Assembly (NCBI RefSeq): GCF_020379485.1
Contig: NC_063439.1
Coordinates: 10,580,466-10,644,465 of the forward strand
Reading direction: 5' to 3'
Length of the DNA stretch: 64,000 bases
DNA from: Brassica napus
Taxonomy: Eukaryota > Streptophyta > Magnoliopsida > Brassicales > Brassicaceae
Shown: one piece after another, positions 1 to 11,809 of the stretch
Layout: the number at the start of each line of letters is the position of its first letter
How positions within the stretch are numbered: position 1 is the stretch's first letter
Made by a program: the position numbers and the translations under genes
The notes under the pieces: generated by a model
What the model was told of the DNA's origin: nothing
Databases searched by the model: none
The model's input: the letters and a program-made list of their open reading frames with translations, nothing else

Positions 1-1
1 A

Positions 2-1237
2 ATCTTCGATCAACAATTTGATAATCTCCTCACTCGGGCTGAAAATCGTCAAGAAACATCAAGATCAAAAAAAAAACGAGCTTACAGTGAAAGACAACGC
101 GAACAAGGACACTTACAGTTATGGAACGACTACTTTAGTGAGGATGCAACATATCCTTCTCACATGTTTCGACGCCGTTTTAGAATGAACAAGTCGTTGT
201 TCATGCGAATCATTGATCGACTCTCCGCTGAAATCCCATACTTTCAACAGAGAAGAGATGCTACTGGAAGGTTAGGTCTCTCTCCGTTACAAAAGGCAAC
301 GGCAGCAATTCGTATGATGGCATATGGTTGCCCAGCTGATGCGGTCGACGAACACCTCCGACTTGGTGAGACTACCGCGCTTTTATGCTTAGAACATTTT
401 GTTCAAGGAATCATAAATTTATTTGGAGCTGAGTATCTAAGAACCCCCACTCCAGAAGATCTTCAACGACTACTCGATATTGGAGAGATACGCGGATTTC
501 CCGGGATGATAGGAAGCATTGATTGTATGCACTGGGAGTGGAAGAATTGTCCGACCGCATGGAAAGGACAATATACACATGGATCCGGAAAGCCAACAAT
601 TGTTCTTGAGGCTGTAGCTTCACAAGACCTCTGGATATGGCACGCGTTTTTCGGCCCTCCAGGTACATTAAACGATATCAATGTTCTTGAACGATCACCC
701 GTTTTTGATGATATATTACAAGGTTGAGCTCCGAAAGTTAACTATACTGTCAACGGACACGAGTACCGTTTGGCTTACTATCTCACAGATGGTATTTATC
801 CAAAATGGGCTACGTTTGTCCAATCTATTCCACTTCCGCAAGGTCCAAAAGCATCTTTATTCGCTACATATCAAGAAGCTGTACGTAAAGATGTCGAGCG
901 AGCTTTTGGGGTCTTGCAAGCTCGGTTTGCCTTAGTCAAAAATCCAGCTCTTTTATGGGATAAAATAAAAATTGGAAAGATAATGAGAGCTTGTATCATC
1001 CTACATAATATGATCGTCGAAGACGAACGAGATGGGTACACCCAGTTTGATGTTTCGATTTTCGAAACATCAGATTCAAACCGAAGTTCAGAAGTGGATC
1101 TCTCGTTTTCTACAGATATGCCTTCAAATCTCGGCAATATGATGAGCATTCGGAATCAAGTTCGTGATCGAACAATACATCAACGATTGAAAGCGGATTT
1201 GGTTGAGCATATATGGCAAAAATTTGGAACAAATTAA
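2..1237 (+). pseudogene. PIF/Harbinger transposase (HARBI1/ALP1-like nuclease), 3' part, one nonsense codon
   Basis: The frame is open from base 2, so the gene begins left of the window. It runs to a TAA at 1235-1237 with a single interruption, a TGA at 725-727 that replaces what is usually an Arg codon (an apparent CGA to TGA change). The DDE catalytic set of DDE_Tnp_4 nucleases is visible: the first Asp in GSIDCMHW, the second Asp in PGTLNDINVL, and the Glu in KDVERAFGVLQARF beyond the stop. The N-terminal part carries a basic stretch (SRSKKKRAYSERQREQG). The C-terminus LKADLVEHIWQKFG is typical of plant Harbinger proteins. Such proteins cut and join DNA together with a MYB-like partner, which is not seen here. 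Only one inactivating change suggests recent loss. Domesticated ALP1-like genes look similar, but the downstream terminal-repeat-like end at about 1490-1513 favours a transposon. Confidence 0.88.
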
Positions 1238-1516
1238 GATTTCAGCTAATCTGTTTTTTCTCGTCTACGGTTTATATTTGTATGTTTAATATGCTTTTAT
1301 GTCATTTTTAATGAAAATTTTATGTATCAATTTCTTTCATATCATTCAACTTAAAAAAAATAAAAATAAATTTAAGTACCCCAATGTGGTCCTACCAATT
1401 GAGGATGGAAAAATAAAATAGATTAATAGAGGTACTTAACCTTTCAAATCACTCCATTATATATTAATTTAATTTTAAGTATCTATTAGGGATCCTAATG
1501 GATGGAGGTGGTCTTA
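1238..1516 (+). mobile_element. 3' end of the Harbinger element with probable terminal repeat and TTA target site
   Basis: After the transposase stop comes an AT-rich tail ending in GGGATCCTAATGGATGGAGG then TGGTC, followed by TTA (1514-1516). The related element at 15759-16850 ends, in the same orientation, with a very similar GGTTCTGATCATTGGAGA then TGGTC next to TTA. The shared end plus a 3-bp TTA/TAA flank matches PIF/Harbinger insertion preference. The left terminus is outside the window. Confidence 0.6.
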
Positions 1517-1623
1517 GGAGCCATCATCTTAATTCACTTATACGGTTTTACCTATGTTTCCTTTTTCTCATTGTGAGACGTGTCGCAGAACGCATATGGT
1601 ATGTGGCGTCCGCGAACGGGTTA

Positions 1624-1629
1624 CACGTG
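1624..1629. promoter_or_regulatory. G-box (CACGTG) upstream of the LAZ1 homologue
   Basis: A palindromic CACGTG lies about 130 bp before the start codon of the DUF300 gene. bZIP and bHLH factors commonly bind this core in plants. Position is suggestive; function is inferred. Confidence 0.35.
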
Positions 1630-1759
1630 AGCATAACCTCAAAAACAAAACACACACCGATCGTTAAAAAGAAGAAGATAATAAGGCAAAAACATATTTT
1701 GGAAAAGGCACAGTTTGATTGATAAAAATGATGACAATGTTGCCTCATCTATTGTTATT

Positions 1760-3470
1760 ATGATGTCAAATACGTACAGAGATCTACATTTTCCGGCTTT
1801 ACTCGTCGGAGGTTCTTTCGCCGCCGTCGCAATATGTCTCTCCCTTTTCCTTATCCTCCAGCACCTCCGTTACTACACCAATCCCTCTGTCCGTACATAC
1901 AAACATCCTTCCTTTTATATATATTTTCCGACTTATAAGTTTCATTCTCCGTATACATCTGCGTGACAGATGCTTACGTATCTTCTTATAGAAAATTATC
2001 GGTTGTCTTTTGAGTATTGATGAATTTGAGAATAAATCATTTGCAGGAGCAAAAATGGATTGTTCCTGTTTTGTTTATGGTTCCAGTTTATGCTACTGAA
2101 TCGGTAAGTGATCTCCTTTCTTTCTACCCTTTCAGGTGTTTCTAGTTTTCAGTTTAATTGAAGCCGTTTGTTTTGTGGTTTAGATAATTTCCTTGTCCAA
2201 TCCAAAACTCTCACTGCCTTGTGACATATTGAGAAACTGCTATGAGGCTTTCGCTTTATATTCCTTTGGAAGTTACTTGGTCGCTTGTCTAGGTGACACA
2301 ACCCTTTCTGCTCTCCCTCTCTCTCTCTCTCTCTTGTGTGTGAATTCAGAACTATATTAAAAGCTTAAACCAAACTATCCAATATGTATATGCTCAGGTG
2401 GTGAAAGAAGAGTTGTTGAATTACTGGAAGATGAATCAAGAGAACCATTACTAGAAGGAGAAGAGAATAAGAGTAAGAAGAAGACAAAGAAGACGCAGAA
2501 GCAGAGGAATCCATTATGGAAGTTCTTGTGTGAACCATATGTCTTGGGTCCTGAGCTCTTTGTCATAGAGAAGTTCGGTCTTGTCCAATATGTAAGTTGC
2601 CTTCTACATCATTTCAGTTGTTTCTTCTTTCTTTTTTTGTAATATTTTTATTTTGTTTTCAGATGATCCTCAAAACCTTGTGTGCATTCTTGGCATTTTT
2701 GTTGGAGCTTCTCGGTGTTTATGGTGATGGTGAATTCAAATGGTATTACGGGTATGCCAGGAAACACATCATGTGTCTGTTTTTCATCAGATGGAGAAGA
2801 AAAAACGAGTGATGAATCTTTTTGATTTTTTTTTTTAAATGTTAGATATCCATACATAGAGGTGGTGCTAAACTTCAGCCAGATGTGGGCTCTCTTCTGC
2901 CTAGTCCAGTTCTACAACGTGACTCACGAACGCCTTAAAGAAATCAAACCCTTGGCCAAGTTCATCAGCTTCAAGGCCATCGTCTTTGCCACTTGGTGGC
3001 AAGGCTTCGGCATCGCCTTGCTTTGCTACTACGGCGTGCTTCCAAAAGAAGGAAGGTTCCAGAACGCATTACAAGATTTTCTCATATGCATCGAGATGGC
3101 CATAGCAGCGGTGGCGCATATCTTTGTATTCCCAGTTGAGCCTTACCACTACATCCCGGTCTCAGAGTGCGGTAAAATCACGAGGACGAAGACGACGGAG
3201 GCTAAGCTAGACGAAGGTGGCGGTGTTGTAGAGAAGAAGGAGACTCATGTTGAAGCATCGGGGACAAGCATTAAGGAGAGTGTACAGGATATAGTTATGG
3301 ACGGTGGTCAGCATGTTGTGAAGGATGTGGTTCTGACGATAAACCAAGCGATGGGACCGGTTGAGAAGGGTGTGACGAAGATACAGGAGAAGCTTTTGGA
3401 TTCGGATGGTAAAGAAAAAGAAGAAGCAGAAGTGACCGTTGAGACTTCTGTGGAGAAAAAAGATCAATGA
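1760..3470 (+). CDS. LAZ1H2: LAZ1-family (DUF300) multi-pass membrane protein
   Basis: Six exons fit cleanly: 1760-1888, 2047-2103, 2184-2292, 2398-2591, 2663-2751 and 2846-3470, giving about 400 aa. All introns are GT-AG. The first membrane helix is LVGGSFAAVAICLSLFLIL near residues 13-33. Later exons carry the family blocks QKWIVPVLFMVPVYATES, NCYEAFALYSFGSYL, VIEKFGLVQY, WALFCLVQFY and WWQGFGIALL. The C-terminal third is hydrophilic and charged (KETHVEASGTSIKESVQD). Arabidopsis LAZ1 proteins sit mainly in the tonoplast and are linked to vacuole integrity, brassinosteroid signalling and hypersensitive-type death; the fold is related to organic solute transporter alpha. The protein closely matches my memory of AT1G23070. 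The start is the first of two adjacent ATGs. An upstream ATG at 1728 begins a 12-codon frame (stop included) that overlaps this start. The gene converges with CbbY, 162 bp between the stop codons. Confidence 0.92.
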
Positions 3471-3632
3471 AGTCGGCTCATCCTTCGACCTGTGATGAAA
3501 ATTTCGGACTCTAGTGGTTTTGTTGAAACTGAAACATCTGCTGATGGAAATGTGAGAGATATAATGTGTATAACGAGTTTACAGTGAATAAGTCTTTTTG
3601 ACTATACACGCCAATGTTGAGAGATTGTAGTT

Positions 3633-5468
3633 TTAACTAACGAACTGTTTCTGGAGAAGGCTTCCACAGAATGATAGATCAAATCTCTCTTCTGGAGGGT
3701 CTCCAATGCAGTCGAAAACCGCGTCTGCGTTCACAAAATCTTCATCCGCAGTGTATCTGCAAATCCCCATATATGAAGAGTACTCATTTTATTTTCTGAT
3801 TGATTATGAACTTACGAATCATCAGGTTATGATAAGATGTGTTAGTGAAACTACTCACCCACTCTTTGTAACTATACAAGTCATACCCGCAGCTTTTGCA
3901 GCTGCTAGCCCTATAGCGCTATCTTCAACCACAACACATCTGCACATACAAATAGAGCCACACTCTTCAGAAGACCTTTTTCTATAAAAATATCTACTCA
4001 TTCTCCTGTAAATAACTATAGAAACACACTTACTTTGAGGGATCAACTCCAAGGGTTTCAGCTGCTAAGTTGTATATGGCCTGTTAAAAATATATCTTTA
4101 GCTAAGATGAAGCAAAAGATGTCCTGTTGTAATGAAAAGGTGTGTTGAGGAACGTTAAGATGGGAAGCGAGTAAATCACCGGATCAGGCTTTTTCTTGGG
4201 GACAACGTCTCCAGCGAATATCTTGATATTCTCTGCTCGTTCTGGTCCAAGCAAGCATGAAACGATAGCCGAAACCTGAGAGATCACGTCTCCATAAGAT
4301 TAATATATAAATTTCTTCGAAGCTAAAGGAATATCTGAGAACATTCTTGTGGGAATAACACAGCTGCCTATCCATTTATATGACTAATATGGCCATGGAA
4401 ACTAAAGTAGTAGAACCTGAGTGATCATACCGCCTTCTCATTTGAAGTGCTGCACACGGCAACTTTTACTCCATTCGTTAATGCTTGATCAACCAACCTA
4501 CAATGTTCCAACATGAGAATATGCTTAGATAAACAAAGAAATAGTCGAAACCTACAAGAGATGATGTTTCAGTAAAGAAACCACAACGTGTATATGATTC
4601 CTAGAGATAACTAGCCTTAACCAACATTAAATAGCATCAGGAGAATCCATCAAATAATGTTCTAAATGTCCTAATTAGTTTTGTTTATAATCAAATCCCA
4701 AGAAGGCTATATATATAAGAATTGATTCTAACTAACTTGGCAACACCGGGTCGAAGAGGAAGCAGCTTTTTCTCGATGAGAACCATGAAGAGCTCAGTCT
4801 TCTGCTTGTGAAGCCCAGCTATGAACGCTTTCCTCTCTGCCTCATCCTTGGGAGCTTTCTCTGGCCAACCTACCTTGTTAAAATACGCTGTCATTCTACA
4901 AAAAAAAAAAACACAAAGCCATCTCAATGAAAAATAATATTAATTTCATTCAGACAAGACTAAACTGAAACTTCATTAACATCGAGTTTTGGTAATAAAT
5001 ACCTTTCTTTCCCGCCACCGATTTTCAGCAGCTCGCCGTATAAATCGACATCCCATGTAACACCCAAATCTCTCTGCGAGATTACAAAACTCAAAAAGAT
5101 TGCAGCCTTAAGCCCAATAAAAAGTTAAAGGGGGAGAAAAGAGTGACCTCCTTGAAAGTGTCGTTGAAGGAGATCCTGTGACCGTCCTTCTCCGTATCAA
5201 CAAGCACGCCATCGCAATCGAAGAGAAGAGCTGAGGGAAGAGTCGCCGGAGAAGATGAAGCAGAGCATTTGATTCCTCCGGAGCGAGATCCTCTGTGTGT
5301 TATCATCGGGTTTGATCTCAAGCACTTACCCATGAACCGCGACCTCGAAGCCTTTGCCGACAAAGGTGTCGCGTTAAACGCACGCGCTGCATTGGGGATG
5401 AATGACGCCGCTGATAGCTTTGACTGAATTGAAGAAGGTGAAGACAGAGAGAGTTTCACAGTCGCCAT
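3633..5468 (-). CDS. CBBY: CbbY-type HAD sugar phosphatase, chloroplast (xylulose-1,5-bisphosphate phosphatase)
   Basis: Eight exons on the minus strand: 5468-5148, 5073-5003, 4895-4737, 4497-4431, 4275-4180, 4080-4034, 3939-3859 and 3756-3633, joining in frame to about 321 aa. Residues 1 to about 75 form a Ser/Ala/Arg-rich plastid transit peptide. HAD motif I is LLFDCDGVLVDTE (nucleophile Asp84, acid Asp86). Motif II is CSTSN (about 199-203), the motif III Lys lies in VVPKKKPDP, and motif IV is VVEDSAIGLAAAKAAG. All catalytic positions are intact. The Arabidopsis protein (AT3G48420 from memory) removes xylulose-1,5-bisphosphate, a misfire product that inhibits Rubisco, in the stroma. The Met at 5468 is the only in-frame start before the transit peptide. 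A GATAAG/I-box-like site at about 5541-5546 is compatible with light regulation. Confidence 0.93.
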
Positions 5469-6265
5469 TGTTTGTTTGATGATTCTCTATCTCTCTATCT
5501 CTTTTGCCAAGTAAAATAACGGTCGGGGATTTCTTCAACTTATCCGGTCTTTGTGCTAACGACCACAAGTAATAACCACCCGGTTCGGGTTGTTGGATCA
5601 GGATACATACACTTGTACTAAAAAACCGGGTCGGATTGCTTTTGGTGACTTGTACAAATTTAATCTTGGGACATTATCTCAATGACAAGGCCAATCAAAC
5701 TCTACCCATCGTGTGATAAAGGAATAAACGTTTTTTACAAAATTTTCACTTTTCAGTGTGAAAGATTCATAAGAATGTAAGACAGTAAGAGCATGGCCAT
5801 TGGAATTATATCAAGAGTGTTTTACAAAAAAACTTCAAAGAAAATTAAAAATATCTCAAAGTATTTCATTTAAATACTTCAAAATGTAGTTCTCATCACT
5901 TAAGATATATAATTAATGAAATAATAAATTTTCTTTATTTATGAAATATTTTGGTGAGATATTTCTCTTGTTCATGATATGAATGTTGATCATGCAATCG
6001 CAAATAAGCCTAGTACCTTTAGGAAAAACGATCAGATGAAACTTAGTTATGTGAAGAATTACTAACATGTGAAGATCATTTTAGAGAATATATTTAAAGT
6101 TGGGGTGGACATCGTAATAACTTCATTCAAGAACATATTTGATCAAACATCGAATTTTTAAAGTTTTTTTGAGTTGTTATTTAATTTGAGAAAACTAAAG
6201 GCACTAGATGAAAGTGAAATACAAGAACATTGTACTAATTTTCACTATTTTTTTTTTCATTGTAG
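5469..6265. other. Intergenic, CbbY upstream region
   Basis: This holds the presumed CbbY promoter (TC-rich leader at 5480-5510) and then AT-rich sequence. A stretch from about 5786 (GAGCATGGCCATTGG) to 5995 looks like a decayed small MITE, but I could not match its ends. No coding sequence is supported. Confidence 0.4.
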
Positions 6266-7632
6266 TTTTACAGATGTTGATTTAAATTATTAGTAACATT
6301 TGTCTTAATAAAACATGAACACTAACTAAAACCTTATATTATGTGATATTTATGACAAATTCAATTTAATATTGAATTTGATATTAATTTCCTTAAGATT
6401 ATATTTGTATTTTAGAGTTTAGTCATACATATATGTTGATCAAATTATTTGTATGAATTAAATATTTGAGTGAATAACATATATTAAGTGTAATTTATAA
6501 AACGTCCACTTCATTTAAATTATTAAACCAGAAATTACAATGTGTTTGTTTTTGTTCTTTTAAACTTGAATTTTCTCGTTATTATCTATGTTTTTTAGGT
6601 TTCTTATAAGTTCTATTGGTGATATAAACTTTTCTACCACAAAGTTCTTTGATTATTTACAATGATTTTTTCAATGTTAAACTTTTATTTGCAATTCTTC
6701 ATCTATCATACATCATGTTATATAATTAACACTTCAGTCTACAACTACATTTGATAATAAATACACTGAAACTAAAAATATCCACATGAACTATATATTT
6801 TCAATCATCATCTGTCATTTATGTTAATGACATAAACTGGTACAATATCTATTGTACTTTTAAAATTGCACAAAATAAAAAAATAAAAGTAATTACATTA
6901 CTGAATAATATATATATGAGTATTATCCATATAAAAATAAGCTTGATTATCTTTTTGTAAACAAAGCAACCATATACTTCTATTATTGAAAAATAATACT
7001 AAACCGGCTACTATATTTAATAACAGAAACTAAATGCACTTTTAACTTTTAAAATAACATTTCTAGACCATTCATATTGATAGCATATTTTCAACAATGC
7101 AATACAAAATACAAAATTCTAAAGTAACAAATCTTAACAGTTAGAGATGAAAGATTTACTTGAAAAATATTATGATAAATTAATATCACAAATTTAATAA
7201 AAAATTGTACATGAGTTTAATATAATAAAAAAATTAATTAGATACTTAAAAGGTTTATTTTAGTAAAAATGAAATATACATTTTTATTATAAATAAAGAT
7301 AAAATTAATTAAATATTTAAAAGGTTTGTTTAAGTTAAAAACGAAATATAGATTTATATTTTAAATAAATATGAAAGTAATTAAATATTTTAAAATGTTT
7401 GTTTTAATGAAAAATAAAATATATATTTATACTGTAAATAAAAAATATGAATTTTTTTTATTCAGACGTAATTCAGAGAAAATATGGGAATGTCTATTTG
7501 ATTTATTAGGATAGTTAAAATAATTCAAATATGTATACAAAAATACATTTAAGTAATTTTCTAAGAAATGGTCCAACTTTAAAAAAAAAAATCACACATG
7601 AAATGAGGTTATGAATTCTATTTTAATTGGAA
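6266..7632 (-). mobile_element. Degraded Helitron copy (minus), 5' end near 7632
   Basis: The stretch 7505-7632, read on the minus strand, begins with an AATTAAAATAGAATTCATAA-like end followed by the CATGTGTGATTTTTT block, as in the Helitrons at 7633-9154 and 36874-37433. The blocks 6310-6420 and 7390-7600 align by eye with 37085-37400. The part between them (about 6430-7390) is extra, so the copy is longer or carries an insertion. No clear CTAG hairpin terminus was found at the low-coordinate side, so that border is approximate. Confidence 0.45.
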
Positions 7633-9154
7633 CTAGATTTTCACCCGCACAACCGTGCGGGTATATATTTTCACATTTATATATATAGATATTTGTTTTT
7701 CATAATTATTACTCCCTCCGTTTTTTATATATGACGTTTCAGAGGAATTTTTTGTTCCAAATTATTTGACGTTTTCAATTTTCTATGTAAAATTTATTAC
7801 TAATTAATGCTAGATGACCAATGATATTATAGTTTCTATTTTATTATTAGTTAAATTGTGGTTAGGTAAACAATTAATGATGTTTTTGTTTAGAAATTAA
7901 ATGTTTCTTAATCTACGTGCACAATCTTAAAGCCTCATATATAAAAAAACAGAGGGAGTATATATTTTTAATGTTACTCACATATTTAAATGTTTGTATA
8001 ATTCTGCCAAATATAATAATTTTATATTTTTCATACTGTAAATTAAAATCATCACATATATATGTTGCTTATTATATATTTGTCTTATTGAATTTGCGTT
8101 TGATTACTAAACTAAATTTTTAATGCATGAAACAACATATATGAAAACAATTTTGTATTTAATTATAATCATGATCCGTAATTCAAATCGCTAGATTTTT
8201 TTAGTAATTTTTTAATGTTTATTAATTTTATATAATAAATTACTGTATATTAAAAAATTTAAAATAAGTTAAATTTCTATACATGTATTATATAGTTTAC
8301 TAATATTAACCCGTTCTACCAACATATTATATTTTTAGCATAAATATTTTATATTTATGAAAATAAAATATGTTAATTTATCAATTTAAAATAATTTTAT
8401 CATATTTTGTTCAATATAACATTTTTATTTTAAAATAATAGATATTATTATAAAATTTATAAAATGAGATATAATTTTATTCTTTTAGTAACATTTCATT
8501 ACTAATTACAAAATTTGCTGAAAATATTTATATTCAATTTATGACAATTAACATCTTATTAGAATCTTTTTCAAGAGATTTGTTAGAATTTTTTTTTAAA
8601 ATTAAAAGATATAAAAGATATTATGATTAAAGTAGTTAAAAATATTATGTATATAAGCATTAGTGATATACATTTAATATAAAATTTAAAATGATGGTCC
8701 AAATAAAAATATCACTCATCAAAAAATCATGATTTTTATTTTATTAGAAAACAAATTTGAAAAAATAAAAATAAAAATAAATATTTATTTCTAACAAAAT
8801 ATTTAAAAAATATTAGTAAATGTATTTGTGAAATTATTTAATTTCATTTTATTTAAATTTTCGTTTATAAACCAAAACTATATTCAATTTTAATTTCTAA
8901 TTATATTTTATGATTATTTAAATTAAAATTAACTAAATTTTGAAAGTAAATTTAAAAAGATTCTAAAAAGATTTTAAAAAGATTTTGTTAGAACATTTTA
9001 AATATATTCATTTGTATTTCAAATAAAAAGATAAAGATATTAAAAGATATAATAATAAACTTATGTAAAATATGATATTTTTTAGGAATGGTCCAAACTA
9101 AAAAAATCACACATGAAAAGAAGTCATGACTTCTGTTTTAATATATAAGATAGA
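7633..9154 (-). mobile_element. Non-autonomous Helitron, both ends visible
   Basis: On the minus strand the element starts A|TCTATCTTATATATTAAAAC (5' TC at 9154-9153). It ends with a GC-rich hairpin (stem CCCGCAC / GTGCGGG, 7644-7661), a short spacer and CTAG at 7633-7636. TC start, CTRR end and hairpin about 7-10 nt upstream are the Helitron hallmarks. No Rep/helicase coding is present. A Stowaway MITE (7712-7958) sits inside; without it the element is about 1.27 kb. Confidence 0.75.
7712..7958. mobile_element. Stowaway MITE (BraSto-like)
   Basis: Terminal inverted repeats CTCCCTCCGTTTTTTATA and its complement (ending ACAGAGGGAG) bound 247 bp, flanked by TA on both sides (7710-7711 and 7959-7960). 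This is the Tc1/mariner-related Stowaway signature. It lies inside a Helitron and is therefore the younger insertion. Confidence 0.88.
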
Positions 9155-9242
9155 TTTTTTTCTTGAAATATGGTAGTGCGGTTGGATTTTTAAAAAATTT
9201 AGGGAAAACAATTTTGGTTTTTAAGAATTGCAGTAATAAATA

Positions 9243-9734
9243 CTAGTTTAATATCAGTGCCTTGCGCATGATGACAATTATATATAAAATCATTTTGTGT
9301 ATTATATGTTTTTTTACATATTATTAAATAATAAATATATATTGAATAATAAAAAATCAGTAACTATTACATATATAATTATATTGGTGCGAACATATTA
9401 ATAAACTTTATTAATCCAATCAATATTTATATTCTATTAGATAAGATATATAATTAAATTTAAATTATATTAAAATATATAGTTTATATTTAATATTAAT
9501 GTCTATTAAATGATGTTTCTTACTCATATGGTTTGTTGATCATGTGTATCTTTTATAGCATAAAAAATAAATTACTGATAACAAAACTTTTACTGTGGGA
9601 TTAATAGTTTTAGTAGTTTAAAAAAAAATTAAGTTGTCGATGTTTGCTCAAAGATTTTATCAAGAAAAATTTGTTCAAGTAAATTTCTAAATTAAAATAT
9701 TTATGTATTTTATATGGTATATTATTTAATTTAA

Positions 9735-9737
<3 letters not shown>
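9243..9737 (-). mobile_element. Helitron 3' end, decayed
   Basis: CTAG at 9243-9246 is followed (plus strand) by a degenerate GC-rich hairpin and TATATATAAAATCATTTTG. Read in reverse this matches the end of the 40.8-42.7 kb Helitron. The hairpin has lost several GC pairs. The other border is not visible; the element may run into the AT microsatellite. Confidence 0.4.

Positions 9738-9802
<65 letters not shown>
9738..9802. repeat. (AT)n microsatellite
   Basis: About 32 uninterrupted AT dinucleotides. Shorter AT runs occur near 15500, 17695, 43030 and 61160. Confidence 0.95.
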
Positions 9803-9804
<2 letters not shown>

Positions 9805-10385
9805 TTTAGTATTAACAATTATTTAATTATACTTTTTGCTTATAAATTTGGGATTTTTGCAAAATTGACCTACAACTTAAAGTCAAACACAAAACTAACC
9901 TCCCTTTTTTTTGAAAATTGGTTTTGCCTTATTCGCCCCACAAGTTCATATAATTTACGAAAATGCCATCAATTTTTTTTTTTTTTCGAAAATGATATTT
10001 TTACTCTCTCACCCTCATCATCTTCAAGTAATTACAAGATTGTCATTGTCATCAACACCACAACCACCATGAACAACCAATTTGAAGCTCTTAATGCTCC
10101 CAAAATCGATTTACCCTTCTTCTTTTTCCATTCTTGTGAACTAAACACAACATATCTCTCACTTTCTCTCCACAATGAACTAAAAAAATCCAAGATTTTG
10201 ATTCTAAAATTTTTATGGTTCATAGAGTCATAGAAGCTAACGATTCTGGGTGGGTGACTTTCGTTTGTGATTCTGTGTGCTTGGAGAAGTCTTATGTATG
10301 CTAAGTAACTTATCTCACCAATTTAAGGTATGACATCGAGTTTTTTTCCAGATCTGTTCGTCAGACGACTTACTTGGGAAGTCGT

Positions 10386-11236
10386 CTGGCTGTAGACGAC
10401 TTAACTGGAAGTCGTCTGGCTGTAGACGACTTACCTGGAAGTCGTCTGGTCAACGCAGAGGTTATTTAAGCAATTGACTTTGAAATCTGTAACCTGAGAC
10501 GACTGAAAGTTAAGTCGTCTACTATTGTTTGGTTTCAAAAAAATTTCCAAAGAACCTAGACGACTTACATTTCAGTCGTCATAGGTTAGATTTGCATTTG
10601 ACTGGATAATTTCAGAAGTTTGACTTCCCCAGACGACTTACATTTCAGTCGTCTGGCGAAAATTAAAATAATAATATTTTTTTAAAAGTAAACGACTTAT
10701 AATTAAGTAGTCATAGGTTAGTTTTGCAATTAAAACAAAAACTTCAAAATTTAATTATACACAGACGACTTATAATTCAGTCGTCCACCAGACGACTTAA
10801 TTGTAAGTCGTCCAGGATTTTTTTCTGAGATTCTGGTCAAACCTCGTAAATCCTGGACGACTTACATTTCAGTCGTCTCGTGGACAACTGAATTATAAGT
10901 CGTCTGTATATAATTAAATCTTGAAGTTTTTTTTTTCAATTGCAAAACTAACCTATGACGACTTAACTGTAAGTCGTCTACTTTTAAAAAAATATTATTA
11001 TTTTAATTTTTACTAGACGACTGAAATGTAAGTCGTCCAAAAAGTCAAACTTCTGAAATAATCCAGTCAAATGCAAAACTAACCTCTGACGACTGAAATG
11101 TAAGTCGTCTAGCTTTTTTGGAGTTTTTTTTGCAATAGTAGACGACTTAACTTTCAGTCGTCCGAAATAACAGATTTCAAAGTCAATTGCAAAAATAACC
11201 TCTGCGTTGACCAGACGACGTATAGTTTAGTCGTCT
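10386..11236. repeat. Long inverted repeat (foldback) with nested short palindromes
   Basis: The left arm (about 10386-10828) and right arm (about 10840-11236) are reverse complements over most of their length. For example GGTCAACGCAGAGGTTATTT near 10448 is mirrored by AATAACCTCTGCGTTGACC near 11200. The turn is near 10829-10840. Each arm also holds several 24-bp modules of the form AGACGACT-N8-AGTCGTCT, so the DNA can fold at two scales. Confidence 0.8.
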
Positions 11237-11809
11237 AGACAACTTAGATTGAAGTCGTCCGCGTCTTCTCCGCTAGTTTTTAAGTCTTCTACGTCAGTTT
11301 TTGAATAACTTGTATTTTTAAGAGTGATAAGTAACTTCAAGATATGTAAAACTCATATTTACAAAATATGTTCTCTCCCTTAGTTTTACTAAATTTGACT
11401 AAGTTTTTCAACGCAAACTTATAAAAAATATGATATGCTTTGACTAGTTACTATTAAGTATTATTGTTATAGATAATAATGATGACTATTGTTATGAGTT
11501 GGAAGAAGGGTTAAAATGCTTCTTAAAATGTTGTATCAATATGAAGCTACCAACATTCTTGTTTATTAAGATGAGAAAAAGGCCATTGGAGTTTATTATT
11601 GCATATGAGAGATTCAAAGATAAGAAAAAGGCTACTGAAGTCTATTATTTCATTGATTTGTAAATGTGTAAACACATTGTTAGCACATTTAATACATCTT
11701 GGAAAACATTATTACTGATTTTACAAAAAATTTACAACTAAAAGAGTAGACATGCAATTCACAAAACAGACCACAAACAAAACTATTATAGATCATTCCT
11801 CTACAAAGA

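Noticed and set aside
9865..10233. 122-codon frame with low-complexity content
   Set aside because: Phe/Ser/Thr-rich translation of T-runs and CATCAT-like repeats at the edge of the composite repeat; no homology recognised.
10370..11240. CRISPR-like array, because short repeats are regularly spaced
   Set aside because: Plant nuclear context; the repeats are palindromic modules within a foldback with mirrored, non-unique spacers.
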